The position numbers and the translations under genes are program-made. From assembly GCA_007133995.1 (NCBI GenBank), contig SLLP01000151.1, positions 1 through 9,003 of the forward strand: 9,003 nucleotides of DNA, given 5' to 3'. Positions within the stretch are counted from its first letter, which is position 1; the number at the start of each line of letters is the position of its first letter. Shown piece after piece: positions 1 through 6,538 of the stretch. Source of the stretch: Balneolales bacterium. Lineage in GTDB: Bacteria; Bacteroidota; Rhodothermia; Balneolales; Natronogracilivirgulaceae. Under the pieces are notes generated by a model, which had not been told where the DNA came from, searched no databases, and was given only the letters and a program-made list of their open reading frames with translations.

Positions 1-804
1 ATTGCTATAATCCTGATCATCGCTCAGCTAGCCAATCAGTCGCCCTGGTATTTCCTGAGCGGTATCGGTGCGATGACCGCCATTTTCATGCTGGTTTTCA
101 GAGACACCCTGTTGTCACTTGTAGCCAGTATTCAGTTGACCAATAATGACGTGATACGGGTTGGTGACTGGATTCAGATGCAGCAGTTCGGAGCCGATGG
201 TGATGTGATCGATATCGCATTGAACAATGTCAGGGTGCAGAACTGGGACAAGACCATTGCGGTGATTCCGACCCATAAATTTTTGGAGCACAGCTTTTTA
301 AACTGGCGTGGCATGCAAGAAAGCGGTGGTCGTCGCATCAGGCGATCACTGTTAATCGACATCGAAAGCATTCGATTCCTGAACCTTCGCGAGGTGGAGC
401 ACCTTAAAGATTCCTATCTGTTGCACGACTACATCACCGATAAACTGGCTGATGTCAGTACGTATAACAAGAAGCATCTCAATAAAACCGGAGTCACCAC
501 AAACGGGCGCTGGCTGACGAATATCGGCACATTCCGAATTTATATTTATGAGTACCTTAAGAGACATCCCAACACACATAAAGAGCTGCTGACACTCGTG
601 CGTCAGCATGAACCGACGTCGCAGGGTTTGCCTCTGGAAGTCTACACATTTACCAACAGCACGCAATGGGCGGTCTACGAACACATACAGGCCGAGATTT
701 TTGACCATCTCCTTGCAATTCTGCCAGAGTTCGGATTGCGCCACTACCAGCAGCCATCCGGCTGGAATTTTCAGAAACTTATTGAGGGAAGGAAACGGGT
801 CTGA
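1..804 (+). CDS. ybdG: MscS-family mechanosensitive channel, YbdG-type, C-terminal part (5' end outside window)
   Basis: This is an inner-membrane small-conductance mechanosensitive channel that would release solutes on hypo-osmotic shock. The frame is open from base 1, with hydrophobic residues before the first Met at 73, so 73 is internal and the N-terminal membrane segments lie outside the window. The visible part starts in the pore-lining helix (LVFRDTLLSLVASIQL) and enters the MscS β-domain (RVGDWIQM). Next come GADGDVIDIALNNVRVQNWD, IPTHKF and SFLNWRGMQESGGRRIRRS, which follow the order and wording of E. coli YbdG. The C-terminal NIGTFRIYIYEYL, GLPLEVYTFTN and IQAEIFDHLLAILPEFGLR are also YbdG-like and absent from short MscS. 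It ends at TGA 802-804. No strong terminator follows; only a weak AT-rich hairpin with a T-run lies near 810-836. The family call is firm, the symbol is by similarity. Confidence 0.92.
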   Translation: MAIILIIAQLANQSPWYFLSGIGAMTAIFMLVFRDTLLSLVASIQLTNNDVIRVGDWIQMQQFGADGDVIDIALNNVRVQNWDKTIAVIPTHKFLEHSFLNWRGMQESGGRRIRRSLLIDIESIRFLNLREVEHLKDSYLLHDYITDKLADVSTYNKKHLNKTGVTTNGRWLTNIGTFRIYIYEYLKRHPNTHKELLTLVRQHEPTSQGLPLEVYTFTNSTQWAVYEHIQAEIFDHLLAILPEFGLRHYQQPSGWNFQKLIEGRKRV

Positions 805-942
805 TCTGTAAAATGCGTTTTATTATCTTTTTAATGTGGTTTTTTACTTTCGTAAATAACAGATAAACAGTAGCTTTCCCAGCCAGATTCGCCCCGTATC
901 GCAAGAGCACATTCCTTTTTTCAACACGTCAAATATTTAAAG

Positions 943-1452
943 ATGGCACCCGGGTTCCTCCTTTCGGGACTCATATTGCTATTTATTTCCTGTGAGAGCA
1001 CTCTTGAAAGAGAGTTCAACCAAGCAATGAGCGGGAATGACGTTCGCTCGGCCACAGAACATGTCGAGAGAGCACTGACGGTCAATCCACAAGACCCGGA
1101 AGCCAACTATCTGATGGGCAAGATCAATGCGGAACAGAGACAGTATCCGGCTGCCAGGGAGTATTTTGACCGAGCGCTGACTGTAGCACCGACGTATCGT
1201 GACAAGATTGACCATCTTCTCGAAACCCACTACCGCAACGAATTCAACAACGCCACGGCAGCATGGGACCAGGGCCATTATGAGACGACCATCACCCACC
1301 TTGGAGCAGCCATTCAGATCTATCCCGACAGGTGGGAGAAATACCCGATCAAGGGTGAGGCGCACAAAAATCTCGGGCAGTACGAATCTGCACAACAATC
1401 CTTTGCTAGGTGCGTATCGGTGCCAAGAATGCAACGATTTTGTCACTTTTGA
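943..1452 (+). CDS. TPR-repeat lipoprotein, probably the 5' part of a frameshifted gene
   Basis: A predicted exported lipoprotein carrying tetratricopeptide repeats, which normally mediate protein-protein contacts. The N-terminus is a short hydrophobic stretch ending FISC, giving a lipid-acceptor Cys17. About four TPR-like helix pairs follow at residues 22-52, 53-87, 98-130 and 134-161 (for example YPAAREYFDRALTVAP and GQYESAQQSFARCVSVP). The last repeat still reads well to about residue 161, after which the frame gives eight unremarkable residues and a TGA at 1450-1452. In the +1 frame the same DNA continues as a recognisable FlgD-like C-terminal domain to 1666, so this is best read as the front of a broken gene. 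ATG 943 is the only ATG after an in-frame TAG at 871, and no Shine-Dalgarno is evident. The 138 bp upstream hold nothing I can name. Whether a short TPR lipoprotein is still made is unknown. Confidence 0.6.
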   Translation: MAPGFLLSGLILLFISCESTLEREFNQAMSGNDVRSATEHVERALTVNPQDPEANYLMGKINAEQRQYPAAREYFDRALTVAPTYRDKIDHLLETHYRNEFNNATAAWDQGHYETTITHLGAAIQIYPDRWEKYPIKGEAHKNLGQYESAQQSFARCVSVPRMQRFCHF

Positions 1453-1666
1453 CTTTTCCGATGCAGGCACAGGATCCAATTTTATTGTCAGGATTTTCGA
1501 TATGAACGGAAAGCGCGTTCGCACACTCAGGACCAATGGCCGGCCGGATATCACCTGGAATGGCAGTGATAGCAATGGAACTGTGCTGAAATCCGGTGTC
1601 TATCTTTACATCATTGAATCTAACAACAGCGTTATTCGCCGCGGATCGGTAACACATGCATTATAA
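1430..1666 (+). pseudogene. FlgD-like / gliding-type C-terminal domain remnant, out of frame with the TPR lipoprotein
   Basis: The 5' edge is approximate. In frame 2 the DNA encodes NDFVTFDFSDAG, FIVRIFDMNGKRVRTL, ITWNGSDSNG, SGVYLYIIES and RRGSVTHAL. This is the pattern of FlgD Ig-like or gliding-motility C-terminal β-sandwich domains, which in Bacteroidota and relatives sit at the C-terminus of exported surface proteins, often as type IX secretion sorting signals. It has no credible start of its own: the upstream open frame lies under the TPR coding sequence in another register and looks like shadow. The simplest reading is a frameshift, or a deletion with out-of-frame joining, around 1420-1450 that separated this domain from the lipoprotein. 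Its TAA (1664-1666) overlaps the next ATG by one base (TAATG), suggesting the two genes were translationally coupled. Confidence 0.6.
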
Positions 1667-2133
1667 TGACCAAGAAGAGCATTCCCACTTGCATATCACT
1701 CACCATCCTGATGCTAATAGCCGGCATGACGGCCCATGCACAGGACCTTATAAGCGGACCGGCCACCGGTTCGCTTGATAGCAAGGGAATTCTTGCCAAT
1801 CCGTCGCTCATATCATTTCAGCGTCCCCAGGTATCTATTGGGGTAAAATCACACTATGCCGGTTTTTCAGAAGGTTCGGAATCGGGTTTCCGCCAGGGTT
1901 ACTTCGTCGCATCCCTTCCTTCCATTTACGGCAGCAGGTTCGGCGCTGGTGTTCACGCCCGCTATTTCAATAGTCCGGTTTTTACCCGCAGCCAGCTCAG
2001 TGCTTCGGTTTCTGCACAGTTGCTTCACCGGGTATCCCTGGGTTTCACCGCATCGCTGCATCATCTCGGTTATAACCGCGACAACTACTCGGACGATTTT
2101 GATTTTGGCGATCCCGTTTTCCAGAGCGGCTAA
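1666..2133 (+). pseudogene. Outer-membrane β-barrel protein, PorP/PorV-like, N-terminal piece before a premature stop
   Basis: This encodes a signal peptide (Met-Thr-Lys-Lys, a hydrophobic core, then AHAQ) followed by an alternating β-strand pattern. ILANPSLISFQRPQVSIG, FVASLPSIYGSRFGAGVHA, QLSASVSAQLLHRVSLGFTA and DFDFGDPVF resemble the barrel proteins encoded next to gliding or type IX secretion cargo genes (PorP/SprF or PorV-like). The frame ends at TAA 2131-2133 after 155 residues, short for such barrels, and the same frame resumes immediately with barrel-like sequence. It is therefore probably a nonsense-interrupted gene rather than a genuine short protein. ATG 1666 overlaps the TAA of the preceding FlgD-like domain by one base, the usual arrangement of a cargo gene with its partner barrel. 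The exact barrel family is a judgement from strand pattern and context. Confidence 0.55.
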
Positions 2134-2345
2134 TCACGAAACGCCTTCAACTCCACGGCGGGCATTTATGCAAGACCGGTATCCGGACTGGAACTGGCGT
2201 TAGGCGCACGAAATTTGAATGAGCCGGACATCTCTCGGTCCGGTGACGGTGTGAGTGTAAATTATCAATTTGAACTTCCTTTCAATGATGTGATTTCGGA
2301 AACCCGTGGCTCGCATATGTTCTCTCTGGTATATGAATCAACAGA
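2134..2345 (+). pseudogene. Continuation of the β-barrel gene downstream of the in-frame stop
   Basis: Reading on in the same frame after TAA 2131-2133 gives NAFNSTAGIYARPVSGLELA, LGARNLNEPDIS, VSVNYQFELPFN and then RGSHMFSLVYES. This is typical outer-membrane barrel content, ending in what looks like a terminal strand (GSHMFSLVYE). The step from NYQFELPFN to that final strand is shorter than I would expect, so an internal in-frame deletion is possible. After about 2345 this frame loses barrel character and ends at 2484, while frame 3 becomes the more protein-like one. The 3' edge given here is where I place the likely frame change; it is approximate. No independent start is convincing. Confidence 0.5.
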
Positions 2346-2984
2346 GTTCCACCGTTGCCGGAAAGAAGAACAGCAAGGGTTGCCATACCCGAAGTGCAGC
2401 GCACAAGAACAGTCGTCGAGCTTCCTTCCTCAGTGGTACTTACATCTACCACCGACCATATGGAATATAAGGAGGTCAACCTGATCCGCAGGATTGATGA
2501 AGTGACCATAACCGTTGTGGATTTAGACTACCTGTCAGCTTATGATGTTGGAAACCTGGAGAGCGGCCAGGATTATTACCGTATGCCGTACCGGGGACGA
2601 CGGCCCGACACTGCACCACTTCCCGGAACTATTGAGCCCGAGCAGGTGATCACAGACCATTATCGCCAGACACTTAATTTCATCCGTGATCATATCATAA
2701 ACAGGGATAGCGAAATGGAACTGGTTATTGAGGATGGTACTCAGATTCGTGCCGCCGGTCTGCGTAATCAGTTTCGCAACCAGAGCGGTCGCGAATTACC
2801 AATTTCGGTTACCTACCGCGCCGATGAAGTCGATTCGGCCAGGTATGCTACTCCGATCAACAGCGACCTGCTTCAGGACCACCACCCTTCCCTGACATTG
2901 ACTCCCAAACAGCGGATAACCGGAAAACACCCCATCAGCCATCGCCGGAGATTCCCGATTCTCAACGAAGATCCGGAGATCTAA
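2337..2984 (+). pseudogene. Unrecognised 3' coding remnant, possibly an OmpA-like C-terminal region
   Basis: This frame opens after a TGA at 2334-2336 and runs to TAA 2982-2984. The only early start is a TTG at 2355, with ATG not until 2460. It begins with a proline-rich linker-like segment (PPLPERRTARVAIPE), then TVVELPSSVVLTS, a region containing DYYRMPYRGR, and later HYRQTLNFIRDHIINR. The end reads RRRFPILNEDPEI. The HYRQTLNFI segment and the RRxxxI...DPEI ending faintly recall OmpA-type C-terminal domains seen in large Bacteroidota/Rhodothermota surface proteins, but the core is too diverged to claim this. It is probably the shifted 3' part of the barrel gene upstream. Its stop lies only 6 bp from the stop of the convergent radical SAM gene, so any normal 3' continuation has been lost. 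It could be a separate hypothetical gene. Confidence 0.35.
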
Positions 2985-2990
2985 CCCCGT

Positions 2991-3992
2991 TCAGCTGTCA
3001 AAACGGTACAAGCCTGCCTCGCGGGCAACCCGATATGCTTCGCTGTATTCTGCCTTTGTCACCCTCCGATTGATACTTCCGTACTTTTTCGGTTTTCTTA
3101 AAACCATTCCATCAGGGTGATACTGATCCATGATATTGACCCAGGTATGCCTTGAGACTTCATCTGCAATAAAGCGGAATATTTTTTGAGTATCTGAAAT
3201 TTCTCCGGGCATAACCAGATGCCGGACCAGGAGTCCGCGTCTTGCCAGACCATTGCTGTCAAAACGGAGCGGTCCAACCTGCCTTTGCATCTCTTGAAAA
3301 ATGGCACGGGCCACATCCGGATAGTCTTCGGCTCCCAGGTAGCGGCGTGCTTTCCCGGCATCCCAGAACTTGAAATCCGGCATATAAATATCCACGATGC
3401 CATCCATAAGCTTGAGTGAATGCATGGAGTCGTATGCGCTTGTGTTATAAACTATCGGAATTCGCAGGCCCAACTCAATCGCTTCAGGTATCGCTTCCAT
3501 AATCTGGGGCACCACGTGTTCGGGGGTTACAAAATTAATATTATGGCACCCCTGTTCCTGAAGCGAAAGCATCATTCTTGCAAGTTCACCGGCATCATGA
3601 ACAGCCCCCTGACCGCGCCATGAAAGTTCGTGATTCTGACAAAAGACACATTTCAGATTGCAATACGAGAAGAAAATGGTCCCGGAACCTGCCCACCCTC
3701 GCAAACCGTCTTCTTCGCCAAGATGAGGAAATGCACTGCATACGGCGGCATAACGACCTGACCTGCATATACCGTGATCATTATTCAGACGATCTACACC
3801 ACAATTGCGAGGACAAACGGAACAGGACTCCAGTAGCTTCATCGCATTTTCCACCCGCTCGGAAAATGCTTTTCGATCCTGCTCATAGAGCATCAGATAA
3901 GCCGGGACGAACTCACTGTCCCGCAAGACCCACTCTTCGCCTCCGACATAATCCGCAAGATCATTAATATTTCTTTCGCACCACATATTCAT
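2991..3992 (-). CDS. PflA-like radical SAM protein (PflX/COG1313 type)
   Basis: A 333-residue cytoplasmic radical SAM iron-sulfur protein. The cluster motif C-x3-C-x2-C is Cys111, Cys115 and Cys118 (SYCNLKCVFCQNHELSW). Before it lies a second cysteine set, Cys57, Cys60, Cys64 and Cys76 (CSVCPRNCGVDR...GICRSG), characteristic of the PflX-like group of pyruvate-formate-lyase-activase homologues. Other group features are GCHNINFVTPEHV (149-160), PIVYNTSAYD (179-188), DIYMPDFKFWD (201-211) and RHLVMPGEISDT (258-268). The reaction and substrate of this group are not established to my knowledge, so no specific function is claimed. No formate lyase gene is visible nearby. Start ATG 3992 gives full family length; a second ATG at 3986 is an alternative. 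It is the last gene of a minus-strand trio, 100 bp after the methyltransferase. Confidence 0.88.
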   Translation of the reverse strand: MNMWCERNINDLADYVGGEEWVLRDSEFVPAYLMLYEQDRKAFSERVENAMKLLESCSVCPRNCGVDRLNNDHGICRSGRYAAVCSAFPHLGEEDGLRGWAGSGTIFFSYCNLKCVFCQNHELSWRGQGAVHDAGELARMMLSLQEQGCHNINFVTPEHVVPQIMEAIPEAIELGLRIPIVYNTSAYDSMHSLKLMDGIVDIYMPDFKFWDAGKARRYLGAEDYPDVARAIFQEMQRQVGPLRFDSNGLARRGLLVRHLVMPGEISDTQKIFRFIADEVSRHTWVNIMDQYHPDGMVLRKPKKYGSINRRVTKAEYSEAYRVAREAGLYRFDS

Positions 3993-4092
3993 CGAAAAAA
4001 TTCAGGCCAATAATATCAGCACCCAATAAAAAAATTGTCCCGCTCTTTAGAGATAACGATGACTTAGACGTTCATTGTCTGCAGCGACTGTT

Positions 4093-4656
4093 TTATATCA
4101 CTTTTTCTGCCTCAATAAAGAGCGGTGGTTCGAGATAGTAAGGAAAATAAACGGATTTAATAATGTTAAACTTCTGCAATGCAATAATTGATACCGGATC
4201 ACTATTCAGATGACAATTATCTGCGATTTTTGATACCGGCCTGGTAAGTACCTTCTGCAGAGTACGGTAAAGCCTGTTTTTGGATAGTGTGTGTTCAATG
4301 GCGATATAACGGCCTCCTGGCTTCAGGACACGATAAATTTCACTGATTGCTGTTTTTTGAGAATAAACAGAACAAAGCATGAAAGAACTTGTCACATAAT
4401 CAAATTCATACTCCCTAAAAGGTATATTTTCAGCAGATCCGTGTATCAACGTAATATTTTCAAGTCCATGTCTGGCAAGCATTTTTTCCGCATTTTCAAT
4501 CCATTTTTTCTTTTTTTCTACAGCGATAACGTTGGTATCACTATGATAATCAAGAAGTGATCTTCCATCTCCAAAACCCAGCTCCAATACGATTCCATCA
4601 AGTGTTTGAAGTCTTGAATTGAAGTTGGTTTTTTTGAACATATCATACTTGCTCAT
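4093..4656 (-). CDS. Class I SAM-dependent methyltransferase (UbiE/METTL7-like fold), AT-rich
   Basis: A 187-residue soluble methyltransferase of the Methyltransf_11 type. Motif I is VLELGFGDG (residues 23-31). The post-I acidic residue is in VIAVEKKKK (43-51), followed by HGSAENIPF (72-80). Then come the FDYVTSSFMLCSV strand (85-97) and RVLKPGGRYIAIEHT (109-123). The LCSV, RVLKPGG, EH and later CHLN order resembles UbiE/METTL7-like and phospholipid-type methyltransferases, but the substrate cannot be read from sequence. The start is ATG 4656, 24 bp after the transpeptidase-like gene, which suggests co-transcription. GC is about 37% by hand count of bases 4141-4620, well below the roughly 50% of its neighbours, with many A/T-ending codons. 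That is compatible with acquisition by transfer, but base composition alone does not prove it. Confidence 0.85.
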   Translation of the reverse strand: MSKYDMFKKTNFNSRLQTLDGIVLELGFGDGRSLLDYHSDTNVIAVEKKKKWIENAEKMLARHGLENITLIHGSAENIPFREYEFDYVTSSFMLCSVYSQKTAISEIYRVLKPGGRYIAIEHTLSKNRLYRTLQKVLTRPVSKIADNCHLNSDPVSIIALQKFNIIKSVYFPYYLEPPLFIEAEKVI

Positions 4657-4680
4657 TTAAGTAGATTTGAGGGAACTGAA

Positions 4681-5352
4681 TTATCTTTCACGATACACCC
4701 TGATGGGAATTTTTTTATTAAGATGAATCCGGACATTTCTGCTCCTGTCAGCCTGTATTTCCTCATACCACGCTTCATTGTACATAATTCCTGTGGATTC
4801 CATTATCTTTCTCGCCAGCTTCATTGCAACCTCATTGGTTACACGGATGGACCCGTGGGATACCGCTTGACCTATCAAAGCAGGTTCAATGGTCCCATGA
4901 ATGGAGCGTGGTGCATCATAAATCAGTTGTGCCCTGCCCAAAGGATTATCCGGATCACCGGGTGCCATGATGGGCCTGTACCAGGCCCATTCCTCATCCG
5001 GGGGATGCCACCACGGATTCCATACCACTTCATAAATGGCCCAGTTACCGGTTCGGGTTGGCCAGTCCGGTTTTCCGACAGCTACAGGGTACGTCGCGAC
5101 TTTTTCACTTCCATTGAGCACATAGAGCTCACGCTCGCTGACGTTCACCTCTATTCTCATATCCTGAAGTGCAAACGTACGCTTGAGCAAAGGGGAAGAA
5201 GACAGGACTGAAACCGTATCGACATGCTGATCACCCTCGCCAAATATATTGGTGATGCGCATGCTGTCCGCCTTGATACCGCCAATACTGACGCCTGCGC
5301 CAAGCATCATACATAACAGCAGTTCGAAAAATATCACAAATCGTTTTGGCAT
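4681..5352 (-). CDS. Exported YkuD (L,D-transpeptidase) domain protein with Ser in place of the catalytic Cys
   Basis: A 223-residue envelope protein with an N-terminal signal/anchor segment (about residues 4-26, hydrophobic after MPKR) and a YkuD fold. The domain begins at IEVNVSERELYVLNG and continues through VAVGKPDWPTRTGNWAIYEV, WNPWWHPP and PGDPDNPLG. It reaches the active-site region HGT (His152) and SHGSIRVTN (165-173). Active L,D-transpeptidases, which form 3-3 peptidoglycan cross-links or attach lipoproteins, use the Cys of S-H-G-C with nearby His residues. Here that position is Ser168 (codon TCC, complement of 4849-4851), while His152, His166 and the following Arg170 are kept. Conventional cysteine transpeptidase activity is therefore doubtful, but the intact domain argues against random decay. 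It heads a minus-strand group with the methyltransferase 24 bp behind, and diverges from the FKBP lipoprotein across 207 bp. Confidence 0.88.
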   Translation of the reverse strand: MPKRFVIFFELLLCMMLGAGVSIGGIKADSMRITNIFGEGDQHVDTVSVLSSSPLLKRTFALQDMRIEVNVSERELYVLNGSEKVATYPVAVGKPDWPTRTGNWAIYEVVWNPWWHPPDEEWAWYRPIMAPGDPDNPLGRAQLIYDAPRSIHGTIEPALIGQAVSHGSIRVTNEVAMKLARKIMESTGIMYNEAWYEEIQADRSRNVRIHLNKKIPIRVYRER

Positions 5353-5410
5353 CGATTTAATAATGAGGAATTATCAACTTAAAAATAATTGAATTCAGGT
5401 AATTTTTAAA

Positions 5411-5439
5411 TTGACACAGTTTTTTCATGGCTTTTAATA
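5411..5439 (+). promoter_or_regulatory. Possible promoter for the FKBP lipoprotein
   Basis: TTGACA at 5411-5416 is followed after 17 bp by TTAATA at 5434-5439 (or TAATAA with an 18-bp gap), facing the FKBP gene about 120 bp upstream of its ATG. The -35 matches σ70 consensus exactly and the -10 is weak. Bacteroidota-type promoters use other boxes, so this is tentative. The same 207-bp region must also drive the divergent transpeptidase-like gene; I see no clear promoter on that side. Confidence 0.25.
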
Positions 5440-5559
5440 ATGCACTATTTAACTTTCAAACGGCGTTATCACACTTTACATATGTGAGCCCTTGTTTGGC
5501 CTTGCTCTTTTGACCAGAAACCGGGATTGCCGTTGCTCTCCCATGTAATTAAAGTTGCT

Positions 5560-6024
5560 ATGAAGTATTATATCATCCCGACATTTGTTCTTTTGTTTCT
5601 TTTAGGCGGATGCTTTTCGGAAGATACGGTTGATTTTGACAACACTGCAGATCTTGAATTTCTTGAAGAATATGCCGGGCATGATGATGTAATCATTACA
5701 CAAAGTGGCCTATTATACCGGGTGATTGAAGAGGGCGAAGGCGATACTCCGGAATCAGATTCCAGGGTAATTACACACTATATCGTCTCACTCGTCAATG
5801 GTACCGTCCTTCAAAATACATTTGAGCGAGATGAACCTTTCGAATTCGAATTTGATCAGGTAATAGACGGTCTGGCAGAAGGAGTCATGCTAATGCAGGA
5901 AGGGGCAATATACGAATTGGTTATTCCGGCAGATTTGGCATATGGCAACCTGCCTCCCCCTAACAGCAATATTCATCTGGGTGCCACCTTGATATTCGAA
6001 GTGGAGCTTCTCGAGATACTCTAA
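5560..6024 (+). CDS. FKBP-type peptidyl-prolyl isomerase domain lipoprotein
   Basis: A 154-residue lipoprotein: MKYYIIP, a hydrophobic stretch and the lipobox LLGGC (Cys18), then an acidic linker and one FKBP domain at about residues 47-153. Recognisable segments are VITHYIVSLVNGTVL, PFEFEFDQVIDGLAEGV, ELVIPADLAYGN and GATLIFEVELLEI. The family folds exported proteins by proline isomerisation or acts as a chaperone. Compared with FKBP12, the pocket keeps the equivalents of Tyr26 (Tyr74), Arg42 (Arg90), Phe46 (Phe94), Val55-Ile56 (101-102), Tyr82 (Tyr128) and Phe99 (Phe146). It has Leu84-Gln85 for Phe36-Asp37 and Leu105 for Trp59, so isomerase activity may be weak or altered. ATG 5560 is chosen over an upstream TTG at 5527 because the signal peptide starts there. 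No Shine-Dalgarno is visible, and no clear terminator follows before the convergent gene at 6110. Confidence 0.88.
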   Translation: MKYYIIPTFVLLFLLGGCFSEDTVDFDNTADLEFLEEYAGHDDVIITQSGLLYRVIEEGEGDTPESDSRVITHYIVSLVNGTVLQNTFERDEPFEFEFDQVIDGLAEGVMLMQEGAIYELVIPADLAYGNLPPPNSNIHLGATLIFEVELLEIL

Positions 6025-6109
6025 AACTCATAAGTACATACTAGCGCCATGCTAAATGCCAAGCCGCGCTTTTCAGTGTACATTAGCCGATATTCCTCTC
6101 TCAAAGTTG

Positions 6110-6538
6110 TCAGCTGTAGACTATTTTTCGCATCTCCTCGGCCAGACCCTTACAGCTGGACACCTTGTCGACGTCATTGCAGAAGAAAACCTCTTCATCC
6201 TCAAGGACGTCTGATTTGCTGCAATGCATTGCTTCAAAATCAATTTTTCCAATTCTTTTTTCAAATTTGGCGCAATAATCGGCCATCTCCTGAATAGTGA
6301 GTTCATGGGGTGATTTGTCTGCTCCCGGACCATCAAATTTCTTGTAATAGTAGTACAGATAGTGGTGCAGTGCACGGCGGGCAAAGAAACACGCCGAATA
6401 AAGTACAACATCCGTTGATGGGCGGTACAACTCCTCTTGAGAACGGTCAAAATCCACTTCAGCCTGCTCGAGAATCTCCTGAAGTTCATCATTCATATTA
6501 GACGATTGATCGGTGCCTTGTCCATTTGCCTGTGCCAT
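6110..6538 (-). CDS. Hypothetical small helical protein downstream of nuoN
   Basis: I do not recognise this 142-residue protein. It has a polar N-terminus (MAQANGQGTDQSS) and a glutamate-rich helix (DELQEILEQAEVDFDRSQEE). A very aromatic, amphipathic helix follows (SACFFARRALHHYLYYYYKK), then a helix-turn region with several Cys (DYCAKF, HCSKS, FFCND, SSCKG). The all-helical pattern, and the R-x4-H spacing in RRALHH, loosely recall HEPN domains, but this is weak and not a call. ATG 6538 is preferred; the frame extends upstream to a TTG at 6622 that would add a 28-residue hydrophobic segment. It lies 125 bp after the nuoN stop on the same strand and could be read from the nuo transcript. A complex I role is not implied by anything in its sequence. 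Confidence 0.6.
   Translation of the reverse strand: MAQANGQGTDQSSNMNDELQEILEQAEVDFDRSQEELYRPSTDVVLYSACFFARRALHHYLYYYYKKFDGPGADKSPHELTIQEMADYCAKFEKRIGKIDFEAMHCSKSDVLEDEEVFFCNDVDKVSSCKGLAEEMRKIVYS

Noticed and set aside
805..840. AT-rich hairpin (TAAAA-TGCG-TTTTA) with a T-run after the channel gene.
   Set aside because: The stem is 5 A/T pairs only; it could be a weak terminator but chance is as likely in such AT-rich DNA.
1199..1429. Open frame 2 upstream of the FlgD-like domain, which could make it a longer separate gene.
   Set aside because: This stretch encodes low-complexity Thr/Arg/Ser-rich sequence in the shifted register of good TPR repeats, so only the part from about 1430 looks real.
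979..1575. Long open frame on the minus strand across the TPR/FlgD-like region (198 codons).
   Set aside because: It lies antisense to recognisable TPR and FlgD-like motifs and its product shows no domain-like pattern; it is a shadow frame.
2131..2133. Programmed stop read-through or an unusual genetic code at the TAA in the barrel gene.
   Set aside because: All intact genes in the window use TAA or TGA as genuine stops, and nearby frames are also broken, so nonsense mutation is simpler.
4028..4052. Possible terminator for the methyltransferase gene on the minus strand (CTCTTTAGAG inverted repeat with a 7-base T-run).
   Set aside because: The stem is only 4 bp and several bases separate it from the T-run; too weak to call.
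5527..5559. Upstream TTG start for the FKBP lipoprotein.
   Set aside because: It would put 11 extra residues before a standard lipoprotein signal peptide beginning MKYY at 5560.
6025..6109. Repeated GTACAT words and a TAGC...GCTA inverted repeat between the convergent FKBP and hypothetical genes.
   Set aside because: The repeat units are 4-6 bases with poor extension and no T-run; not a supportable terminator or repeat.
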